The translations under genes were made by a program, and so were the position numbers. The notes under the pieces were generated by a model, which searched no databases, had not been told where the DNA came from, and was given only the letters and a program-made list of their open reading frames with translations. DNA of 64,000 bases, taken from positions 1-64,000 of the forward strand of contig JASANC010005499.1 of NCBI GenBank assembly GCA_030248135.1, given 5' to 3'. Positions 49,401 to 59,329 of this stretch are shown here, one piece after another (position 1 is the first letter of the stretch; every line of letters starts with the position of its first letter). This stretch comes from Theristus sp. LFF4_11. Taxonomy: Eukaryota > Nematoda > Chromadorea > Monhysterida > Xyalidae.

Positions 49401-52400
49401 CACCACATGAAATGTTTTTAGGAGACTCTGGTATTCCGGGTTCACAAGGCCCACCGGGTCCAAAAGGCGTGCCGAACATCGAAAAAGGCCCACAGGGGTA
49501 CAAAGGCGTTCCTGGATGGCCGGGCGGGCAAGGGGTACCGGGCAGAAAAGGAGCAAAGGGTAACCTTGGTCCGACCGGACACAAAGGTCTGGATGCATAT
49601 CAGGGACGCGGAGCGAAAGGCAAGTTATTGTTTAGATTTTTTTAATTTTTGGAAAAGTTGATAAAGTATGGTAATGTTTGATAAAGTATAACAATGTTTT
49701 AGTACAGTTTAGACAAGGGTTAAGTAACTTTTCAAAAAAATCCAATTTTTTAATCAAATCACGTCAACGTCATGGTGAATTTGCATTTCAGGCGCCAAAG
49801 GTATGCGAGGGCCACGAGGCGCACACGGACGAATGGGCGACTCCGGAAAACGATTCATACCAACAGCACCGGCGGGCCCATCGGGCATACGCGGTACACC
49901 GGGCATACCGGGACGAAAAGGTCGAATGGGTCATATGGGCCATCGAGGTTATAGAGGTGAGATGGTAAAATTTGTGAAGAAGCAGAACGTAGAGCAGAAT
50001 TGTGAAACGCAGTACCAGAACGTCGTTGGGCTTTCATTGCCCTGGATGGTTGATTTTGTGAAATTCTGCTTTCAAGGTTCGCTGATGTTTTGCCCAGACT
50101 ATAAGATCTGTCTGTGGTAAAACACCTTCGGCAGTTCTGCCTGGTGTCCGTCGCACTGACGAGCCAGGGGACACCGCGGTATGGCGGGAAACGAAAAGGA
50201 ACTTGTTTGTTCGAAAACCGGGTCCCTTGTGGGTTTTTTGCGGGGGGTGGTTGTTTGGTGTGTTTTTTTTTTTGGGTGTGGGGTTGTTTTCAGATTAATT
50301 GGACTTCGGCAGTTCTGCCTGGTGTCCGTCGCACTGACGAGCAGGGGAGGGGGGGAAGTGTAAAGGGTGGGGGTTTTGGGGGGGTGGTTGTTTTTGGTTT
50401 AGGTTCGCTGATGTTTTGCCCAGACTATAAGATCTGTCTGTGGTAAAACACCTTCGGCAGTTCTGCCTGGTGTCCGTCGCACTGACGAGCCAGGGGGCAC
50501 CGCGGCATGCGTCTACCTGGCGAAACCGCAAACAGGTAGACCATTATTATTTCACCATAACTCTCCCACGCTGCTTTCAGGATTCGCCGCGCCTGACTTT
50601 GGCTACTGCGGCTGTCCGGATGTCTACGAGCTGCTGACAACGTTGAACGGCACCCGTCATCCCGACACGCCTCCGGCGCCACCAGCCCCACCGCACCCAG
50701 TTAGTCCTCAAGCGCTCCTAACCCAATCTCCGACGAACACAGCCGCTGTCGTCACCAGTGACCTGCTCGACCGGTTTCCCGAGTATCTCGCAACGAACTC
50801 GACGTTTCCAATGAAGATTCCAGTGGGCTTCCTTTGGACCCGCAAGGTACCAGTGGTCGACAGCGGCACCGCCGTGACCCCAGTTGCTCCCGCCTCGCAT
50901 CCGCAGACCATACAGGCGATCAACCCAGCCTCCCTCATTCCAATCGCCGCTACACCGGAACTGATGAGGGAGCTGTCCGCTCCTTTTCCGGTGCCCCTTG
51001 CAGGACAAATTGCACCTCATCTCACATCCCATCATCATCCACATCATCGCCTCTCCCCTCCGAGTTCGGTCAAACAGGAGTCGCCATTATTGCGGCCAAT
51101 CCAGGCCCACCACTCTCGGACCGGATCAAACCTACCACTGTCGCTCCCGGCACACCCGTCTGGCCCGCGTTGGGTGACGAATCGCATGTCACGCATGCTG
51201 CGAACGCTAAGAGCCCGTCATCTGCAGAGTGAGCGAAAGAAACAGCGGGCTTCCCAATTTGCGCGCACCACCCAAGCACCAACTGCTGCCACCGAAACAA
51301 CAACGACTACAACTTCAACTACCACAACCAGTACTACTACTACTACAACTACAACTACAACTACAACAACGACGACCACTACTACATCAACGTCTACCAC
51401 GACAACGACAACAACAACAACTACTACTACTACTACCACCGCTACCACCGCAACCACTCAAGCTCCTCAGCTTCGCAGGTCAATTAATTCCGCTGATTTC
51501 GACGATTCCAGACCCCATTTCCGCGGACGCCCTCAGCCGAATTACCAACGTCGGCCGATGACTTGGCCGGGACTCGTTCCGTCCGGACCGCCGGACCCGC
51601 TAGGATGGCGAGCACCGTCGCTGTGGCCCTTTGCCGAACAATCGTGGCCCTCGATGGAAGAGCCTACAGATCGATGGGCTCAGAGAACGAGGACAACAAC
51701 GACGCACGCAACGGAAACTGCCGCATCACGAACTACAACACGACCTCCGCGGAAGCAAAACCGTTCGCCGGAACGTCGCTCATTCCGCAGAACCACTAGC
51801 CGGAAAGAAACAACTGCTACTCCTGTATCAATTCGAGAACCACCGACAGCGACTGAAATCGTTCCGTCAGAGAGCGTCCTTGGGCCAATCGACGACGCTT
51901 ACAACACATTTGAGGAGTTCTTCAACAGTCCCCATGACACAACGGACTACGAGTTCTACGAAGGCTCGTTATGGCCGTTGAGTCGGTTGTCGTGGCGCTT
52001 GCCAGTGTCAAAGGCTAAATCGCGGGCAACCGCAACGACGAGGAGGCCAACTACGACAATTACAAGCACCTCGACAAGACCTCTTTGGCCAGTAGAGTCA
52101 ATGCTATCTGGGTCTTCAGAAGACAGTGCCGATTCCTGGAGTCAACGGCAAGAGATCCAAGACACAGGAGCATCATCAACAAGAATTCCTGCAACCGTTT
52201 TCACAACCGCTCGACCCGAAATCAACAACAAAGCCGACTCAATGACTTGGCCTCACCTGGTTCCGCCGGGTCCGCCCGCTCCAGACGGTGTCATGGCGAA
52301 AACCCTTTGGCCGTTAGAATCCATGCTATTTGGGTCTTCAGAAGATTTTAACGATTTCTGGAGTACCCCGCTTGAGTTCCAAAATACACCATCATCAGAA

Positions 52401-54558
52401 GAGTCAACAACAGTCTCTGCATCCGCTCGACCGGAAATAAACAACAAAGCCGACTCAATGACGTGGCCGCATCTTGTTCCGCCCGGCCCGCCCGCCCCAG
52501 ACGGTGTCATGGCGAAAACCCTTTGGCCGTTAGAATCCATGCTATCTGGGTCAGAGCTTGACGATTTTTGGAGTGCTCATCGACAGCCCACCCAAGCGCC
52601 ACCGCAACCAAGACAGTTCACGACCTTGCCACCGGATGCCGAAAGCAACGCCGACTCAATGACGTGGCCGCATCTCGTTCCGCCCGGACCGCCGATGCGC
52701 GACGGTCTCGTCGCGAAGACACTCTGGCCTCTGGAGTCGATTTCTTGGTCGTCCAACAGTGAATCATCCTCCCTTGAAATCGACCCTGCTCCTGGCGATC
52801 CTCCGCCCGCACCAGCACCACCGACACATCCAGAGCCACCATCGGCTCGCCTGGCGCGTCTCTCGCGTTCGCTGAAGTCCTCCGAGTTCTTCATCAATCC
52901 GCTGCCGCGCACGATGCTGCCGGCGCCGAGTCCGGACATGCGCACCTGGTTGCAGCATTTCAACGGTGCACTGCGAAAGCCGGAGGCTTGGCTGAACAAG
53001 TTCCCCGAACGAGGCGCCCATTGGCCGCTGTCGTCCGATCGGACGGACGACTCCGACTCTGAAGCTCTGTCCTCAGCATCGCCGAACTCGGTCGCGTTCC
53101 CGGATCGGCTGCACCAGTCGCGACTCTGGCCGTCGGAGACGACCTCGGATCAGCTCGCAGCTGGGTCGCAAGCGCCTCCATCGTCCACTCAAGATGACCT
53201 CTCCTCGTCGGAGCAGTCGCACTGGTCGTTCGGCTCTCTGCTGCACGCGGTCGTCGCACCGCCGGGCGCCGAGGAATTGAAAAAAGTTCGACATTTCCAT
53301 TTCGCGAAACCGCACACGACGACGACAGCGATCGGCATTGACTCTGGGATCGATTCGGGGTGGATCGATCGAGAAGACGGAAATCCGTCACGACATTCGA
53401 GAGTCGATAGCAATAAAGACCCAACACCGCCGGTGCCCGTCCACAGGGCGCACCAGTTGCCGGAGACGGAGTTTCCGGTGGAATGGCCGACCACCACGAT
53501 GAATCCTTGGACGCGCGTCGGGTCGCTGTGGGAGTTGGAGCTACGAAAACAACAGCAGATGGCGAAATCGGACATCTCAACGTTGACTGCTCAAGTGTGG
53601 GCGTTCGGAGGTATGTTGAAGGGAAGGCCAGTTCATGCTGACGTGCGCTGATTTACACGTCGACGTTCGTCAACAGTGCGTTTATATGGACGGACGTAGG
53701 CAATAACATGGGACCTGACGTGATGTGTCGTGCCGTAGACGCATGCGTCAGTATGAACGGGCCTTAGTCGGTGAACAATTGCATGAGCGCGGTTTTACCG
53801 TTTCCGTGTTGATGTCTTCATCCGCCAAATGAAGTCAGTTTTTCATCCTCTTGCGCTTATTTTGAGCTGAAACTATCAGCAGAGATTTACTTATAAAGAA
53901 TTACCCCCAATAAACCCCCATGGGCGATTAATACGTCAGCGACTTTTAGGGGTGGGGGTTTATTGGTGGGGGGGGGGTTTATTTACAAAAAATTCTAGGG
54001 GTGGGGGTTTGTTGAAAAATGGCAAAAATACCTTGCATGGCAGGCAAGAAATTTCACAGAGGCTTGCATCACAGAGATTTCCTTTTGTAACAGCCTTTTG
54101 TAATGAAATTACCATTAACACATCCCTTTGGGGCCTTTGGTAGCACAATTTCACCAATGTCACTGCATTCAGCCACTGAATTCGCTGGGTATGTGTTTCA
54201 AACAGGTTTCCAATTAACCCCCATGGGGGATTGTTTGTGGGGGGGATTATTTGGAAACTGGTCGAGGGGGGAGGGTGGGGGTTTATTGGTGGGGGGATTA
54301 ATGGTGGGGGGGGGTTTAATGGGGGTAATACGGTACTTGCGAACTCAACTTGCAGATGACACACCACCATCGATTGAAAAGTCAGAAGCGCAGCCTGCCT
54401 CAATTTCGTCATCTTCTCAAGCAGCAAACTCAACACGGCCGGCCTCCAGCGCGGACACGCGTCACCCGCTTGCGTCGCGCTACAGTGGACCCGCGCCGAA
54501 ACCCAGCCGTCTGCTGAGGACTTTGCACGACAAACGCGCTGGGGCGTACGTTCCGTGA
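46493..54558 (+). CDS. Giant cuticle-collagen-like protein, 1589 aa, 11 exons
   Basis: Structural protein of the cuticle or its surface. Exons: 46493-46636, 46824-46902, 47094-47543, 47741-47836, 48099-48320, 48796-48887, 49248-49338, 49422-49619, 49792-49956, 50581-53610, 54356-54558; phases agree, sum 4770 nt. The amino terminus is a nematode cuticle-collagen domain (membrane segment YTAIGCSVITIGSCLLLIP, then DQSWQEMMALRARM). A basic, Asn/Arg/Gln-rich stretch with RRR sites follows, then an acidic Tyr-rich part (EYYEGYYLEYYDEY). Gly-X-Y blocks are interrupted by a CRIC segment, and GYCGCPDVYELL closes the collagen region. Exon 10 alone encodes 1010 residues: a Pro-rich part, about 60 mostly Thr residues, and repeats with MTWPHLVPPGPP and AKTLWPLES. 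Ordinary cuticle collagens are near 300 residues. The intron after exon 8 starts with GC. Possible AATAAA at 54849. Confidence 0.9.
46938..47045 (+). mobile_element. tRNA-like SINE head in collagen intron 2
   Basis: CCATGGCGCAGTGGCTAGCA (A-box-like), GGCTGCTCAGCC (anticodon-arm-like) and GGGTTCAATCCCAC (B-box-like) occur in tRNA order. The flanking acceptor stem does not pair, so it is more likely tRNA-derived than a tRNA gene. Related to the tRNA-like words in the repeats at 2563 and 5049. Confidence 0.55.
50075..50510. repeat. Partly tandem duplication in collagen intron 9
   Basis: A block from GTTCGCTGATGTTTTGCCCA through CCTGGTGTCCGTCGCACTGA to CACCGCGG occurs at about 50075-50178 and 50403-50508. 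Its second half also occurs at about 50305-50345. G-rich spacers separate them. No exon lies here. Confidence 0.8.
51284..51471 (+). repeat. Coding poly-Thr tract (ACN)n
   Basis: ACT, ACA, ACC and ACG codons are mixed, giving about 60 residues, nearly all Thr with a few Ser and Ala. The mixed codon use argues for selection on the protein rather than recent slippage. Such tracts are typical O-glycosylation regions. Confidence 0.85.
52221..52760 (+). repeat. Coding tandem repeats, about 210-220 bp
   Basis: Three close units, from about 52221, 52440 and 52640, encode NNKADSMTWPHLVPPGPPAP-type sequence followed by AKTLWPLES. The first two are almost identical in DNA; the third is more diverged. 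Degenerate earlier units occur at about 51557 and 52080. Confidence 0.85.
53897..54335. mobile_element. G/C-tract MITE, copy 5, in collagen intron 10
   Basis: Left end degraded (GAATTACCCCCAATAAACCC), right end GGGGGTAATACGGTA intact. Core as in other copies, oriented like copy 3. It ends about 20 bases before the last-exon acceptor. Confidence 0.8.
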
Positions 54559-55896
54559 CGCTTGACCTCAGTTTCTGGCCATTTTAATGGCGGAGTGAAG
54601 ATACGATAATCATTCATGGGCAAACTCAAGTAAAACACTACTGAGAAAATTGATGACCAAAGGAAGTTCACAAAAAATTGATGAGCTTTCACACAGTGCC
54701 AGTGGTTGCCGAACTAACTTGTTGAACCATTTTTCTCAGTAAACATTATCGTGAAAGGCTAGTGGATATTTTGATTTTCTGGTGGTTTCTACATGAGTTT
54801 TTTTTGTCATCAGTTACTATTCCAGCTGGAATTTGTTTTCGACATTCCAATAAATGACATTGTCATATGGGTATCGTTGTACATTTTTTGTTTGTTGCTA
54901 AGATTTTATTCCTTTGGCCACACAGGCCCTGTGGTCACTTTGTCACTGCGTTTTGTTTTGCTCTTTCATCCGCTGTCGTGATCTTTCTCTTTTTTTGCTC
55001 ATGGCAAGCCAAAAATATTGATACAGGAAACGGTAATGGTCGGTTCAAGCGTTATGAGATGTACCATTGTTGTAGTGATTTTGACAACAACATTCCACTT
55101 TTTTCTTTTTGTTTCACGGCGTTTTCTGCGTTTTATAAGTTTGTATTACTGTATGTAGAACTTCCGGTTTAGCGTCGTCACAACTGATGATTTGAACACA
55201 AAACACACTGTTTTATTTCTTTTCCTTTGCAGTGCAGGTGGATATTTTTTACCGATTTCTCCCTGTTTTTTTTATTTTTTTTAGATTAATTTTAATGTTC
55301 ACATCTGAAAAGACAACATCAAATGTAATTACATGTAGCATGCATTACGAAAATGCATTCTCCTCAGTTGAGCTTCCAGTTGAGCCAAAAATCGATACGT
55401 ACATGTATTTTGAATAAAACTTGGGACTGAACAATATCGCGTGTCGCCTATACAGTTGTTAGCATACGTGGTAGTCATGGTTGCTTGATGCACATAATGC
55501 TACTCATGGAGCTTATCAATTGTGAATCGAATAATGGAACAAATTGATTGGTTGCAGTGTGAGATGGGCAGTAAGCATGGCAATCTGTTCATTCGAAAAA
55601 AATTGAATCAACATCAAAAATGCGTAACTTTCAGTTGGTTTTGAGGAGTCAAGGAAAATTATAGTTGTTTTGATTTTTATTCCGTTCTGACTGAATCTGT
55701 TAGAAGATTGTTTTATTGAAGACTAAACTCGTTTCTGTCGAACCTCCAAATCGAATTGAACATCTGAAACTGTAAACTACAGGATTACTGCACTTATTTG
55801 AAGAGAGAAATTCCGTATTTCAGATTAAAATTAGTGAACAAAAAACACACGTTCATACAATTTGAGATTGAGAACAACAAAAACGACATTATTCGA
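54559..55896. other. Intergenic, AT-rich
   Basis: AATAAA at 54849 and 55412 are candidate polyadenylation signals for the collagen gene. No further gene is seen. Confidence 0.45.
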
Positions 55897-58658
55897 ATGA
55901 AATCGGCTGGGCGGCTGGCTGTGCTCCTTCTAATATGGGGTCTGTTTTTGGTTGAATTGAAATTAACAGAAATTTGATAGGAAACATACAGCACTTAAGA
56001 TTGTTGTATCAAAAATAGAAGTGGCAAAGTGGCAGTTGCGTAAAGTTTACTGGTCGATAACGGGTATCTCATTTCTTACCATGTGCTCAAAAACATGTTT
56101 TCAAGTTTACAATCCGGCCAAATCAACTTCGCCCTTCTTTCTGCGTTTACTGGTCGATAACGGGTATCTCATTTCTTACCATGTGCTCAAAAACATGTTT
56201 TCAAGTTTACAATCCGGCCAAATCAACTTCGCCCTTCTTTCTGCAGGCTTTCTAGCCGTGCATAGCCCTACGGCCGCTGCAATGGCCTCCAACAACAGCT
56301 CCAGCAGCTCTTCGACCGTCTCCTCAACGGCCAGCACCGTAGCGGTCACAGGCAACGCAACTAAGAGCTCAAGCACAACATCCACAACCACAACCACCAC
56401 GACCACTGGAGCGCCAAGTTTGTTTGCAGTTATTGTTTTCACCGCGATAGTGCACATGTTTGACAGTTTTTTTTGTTAAAAACGTAGAAAATTAATAGAG
56501 ATCAGCCGATGTTTTGATGACAGACACTGTAATTCCCATGCAGAAAGCAAAGAGACAAAAAATGGGCAACCGAAAGAAAACTACGTGCACTTTCAGATGA
56601 TTGATGTCAAAGGAAAGAGAAAGAAATGTTCCCGACTCCAAATTTGTTGGTGTTTGAGTAGAGCTCGCAAGAAAATACGACCGATTTATCAATAAAAACT
56701 GAATTCACAAAATGAAAAAAAACAAAAAAATGTTTCAGTGGACGGCGGCTGGACAGATTGGATGGCACCTCGGCATTGCTGTGCGTCAAAGGACTGCAAC
56801 ACGCCAAAGGGTATGAGGTTTCATTCACACGTGTTCTGCAAATTTGTATGTTAGAATTTTGATGCAAAAACCATTTCTTTTAACAACATATTGATGCTAA
56901 AGTGCTAATACTTCTTTTTTAAAAAGTGCTTCTTTCTTGCGGGACACCCAAAAAATTGTGTCGAATAAAAATAAATCATGAAAAACGTTTTCGACTTAGT
57001 GCACTTTCTTGAACTTCCGCAGGCTGCCGCCAGACACGCCAGCGGTTCTGTTCAAGACCAGCGCCTAAGAACGGTGGCCAGGAGTGTTTGAAGTCAAACA
57101 ATGTGGACAGAGCACTTGAGGAACGCTTGGAAAACGTTGCTTGCAACTGTGAGTTTTTATTAAGTGTTAATTTAGCAATTAAAAGTTAATAGTTTAGCAT
57201 TAATAGTGTTATCAGTACTATTAGTATCATTGGTACCACTAGCATCACAGATTAGTACTCATGAATAGACATTAGTTGGTACTCCTATTATAGAGCAGTG
57301 ATACAGTATGACTAATTTTTTGAAACCTGTACCACTGAAATGACGTCATGTGCCGCCAAACATGCGCTTGCCGCTCACTGCAAACCAGACTTTCCGTTTA
57401 GCCGGTTTCTTCCCGCAAACAAATGGTGAATGTCGAATCAGTCACACCAAACTGACATTTTAGTGCCTTACTTTGACAAACGGGCGTTTTTAAAGCAAAT
57501 GACGTCATTTTAGTCCGGACACGTTTGAATAAATCCACAATAGTATATTGTATTTTGTTTTTTAAAATAACGCACAGACTTGAAAAAGTTCATTTCGGTT
57601 GTTTCAGGCAACCCAGTAGACGGCGGCTGGTCGGAATGGCGGGACCACCCGTTCAAGGGCACCTGCTGCGAGAACGATTGTGAGTGCAGTTCCTTTGTTT
57701 CAATCAATTTCATTATTTGTGCCTCCTGGGTTTACTTGTGTTTGTGACTGTGCAACATTTGCCCTGTGTTTGGTCGAACGGCGTGTGTCGGCTTCATTTC
57801 TTTCCACTAAAATAAATAAAAAAATCCATTTTAAAAATTTATTTCATGCTGAAATTCCTTCTAAAGTTCCAGAATCTAGAACTATCAGAAAAAGCCAAGT
57901 ATTCTTTAGAATGGGATAAAATTAGGAAATTGTTTTTGTCATGGATAGTGATGTGTTCGGTTACCGAAATTCTCGGTAACCGAACCAAAACCGAAAAAAA
58001 ATCACCAACCGAAACCGAAACCGATGCATTTTCGAGCACCGGTAACCGAAACCGAAACCGAAAAAAAGTGCTCGGTAACCGAACCGAAGCCGAAACCGAA
58101 AAAAAAATTTTCATCAACCGAAACCGAAACCGAAACCGAAACCAAAAAATTTTCTCAACCGAAACCGAAACCAAAAAAAATCGCTTCGGTACACAACACT
58201 AGTCATGGAATGCTTTTTGTGATGTATTCTGGCATGGATTTTGGCATTTTTGAGCGTCAGCACCGTTTTTCAGCTCGTCAATGGCGTATCCGATGGTGTC
58301 GAGAGCCGCATCCGGCCTGGGGTGGCAAAATGTGCTACACAACGGGCAACTTCACAAGGGCAAACGTCGAGGAACGCTGGGAGTCGTGCATTTGTGAGTA
58401 GTGGTTTAAAAAAATCGTTTTAAAAAAAAAAGTTTCTAGCTCACAATGAAACTCCCACGCAGTAATGTAAATCACCACACTTTTCACTTTTGACGTTCAG
58501 GTAACCCAAAACAAGAACAAGAAGACCGTGACTATATCAAGTGGAGCAAATCAATCGAGCAGCATGCGTCCGTGAAAATCAACAGCATTTGGGTAACAAT
58601 GACCCTTTTGGCCATGGCTCTGGTTTCGTACACTGTATCCGGCTTAATTTTGGGGTAA
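55897..58658 (+). CDS. Thrombospondin-repeat-like surface protein, 253 aa, 7 exons
   Basis: Exons: 55897-55939, 56247-56417, 56739-56810, 57023-57148, 57608-57679, 58274-58393, 58501-58658. Every intron is phase 1 and the sum is 762 nt. A signal peptide (MKSAGRLAVLLLIWGFLAVH) leads into a Ser/Thr-rich mucin-like stalk (NNSSSSSSTV, TTSTTTTTTTTG). Two related modules follow. Each begins DGGWTDW or DGGWSEW, has a CC pair, then an R-x-R-x-x-C motif and late cysteines, as in thrombospondin type 1 repeats. The carboxyl end is hydrophobic (IWVTMTLLAMALVSYTVSGL), fitting a GPI signal or a membrane anchor with almost no cytoplasmic tail. The uniform phase 1 pattern is usual for modular extracellular proteins. 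AATAAA at 58721 is 63 bases past the stop. The TSR assignment is by motif only. Confidence 0.82.
56045..56244. repeat. Exact 100-bp tandem duplication before an acceptor
   Basis: 56045-56144 and 56145-56244 appear identical. The second copy runs directly into CTGCAG|GC, the acceptor of exon 2 of the thrombospondin-repeat-like gene. The first ends CTGCGT and lacks the AG. Confidence 0.92.
57955..58190. repeat. (ACCGAA)n hexanucleotide array
   Basis: Imperfect ACCGAA units, broken by A-runs and CGGTAACCGA words, in intron 5 of the thrombospondin-repeat-like gene. Confidence 0.85.
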
Positions 58659-59329
58659 TTCATTTTTCTGTCATGTTTTGTATTTTGCGATTTACAGACG
58701 TTTTATTGTCAAACTACATGAATAAAATTCAGTTTTGTGGTATCTTTTTTTAAAAATCGTTTACCATTTTAAAAAGTTTTTATTGGTGTCTCCGTGTTTC
58801 ACAAGTTTTGAAATTTTGTGAAATGGAGCCCTTCTTTAGATTAGGAGAAACCAATAAAGACTTTTTGCTTTATAAAAACGTGTATTTACAGTTTTCTGTA
58901 CCGATTCATATGTTTTTGTTCTTGTAATTTTTTCCTTTTCGTTCATTTTCAAACGTGTTGGAATTAAATCTGGTAAAAAAACCGTCTGGCGATTGCAACA
59001 TAACATTTTTTTAAATTTTTCATCATTTTTTCTGCATTGTGAGTTTCAACAACAGTTTTTCAACCACAACATTTGCGAATAAAAAAGTCTTAGAAATGTG
59101 TCAGTTATTGTTTGTATAACAAACAGAAAAACATCATAAAACATGACGTGAGAAAACATCAAAATTCAAGGTGCATTCATCATCGCATTGCTTGTGCATG
59201 AATGCAAAAAGAACCCTTTAGTTCTTACAGCACACATAATAAAGCTGTATGCGTCACTACTCTTGATCGCACCAATGACTTTTTCATGAATGCGCCTTTG
59301 ACATCGGATTCACTCGCGGGTTCCAAGCG
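58659..59329. other. Intergenic between convergent genes
   Basis: AATAAA at 58721 serves the plus-strand gene; a TTTATT near 58780 could serve the minus-strand retinol saturase gene. Nothing else is seen. Confidence 0.45.

Noticed and set aside
51218..51457. Poly-Val minus-strand frame
   Set aside because: Antisense of the collagen poly-Thr tract.
52577..53580. Long minus-strand frames opposite collagen exon 10
   Set aside because: Antisense shadows caused by high GC content; no homology and no splice logic.
57839..58401. Thr/Glu/Lys-rich open frames on both strands
   Set aside because: They translate the (ACCGAA)n repeat; the true exon is 58274-58393 in another frame.
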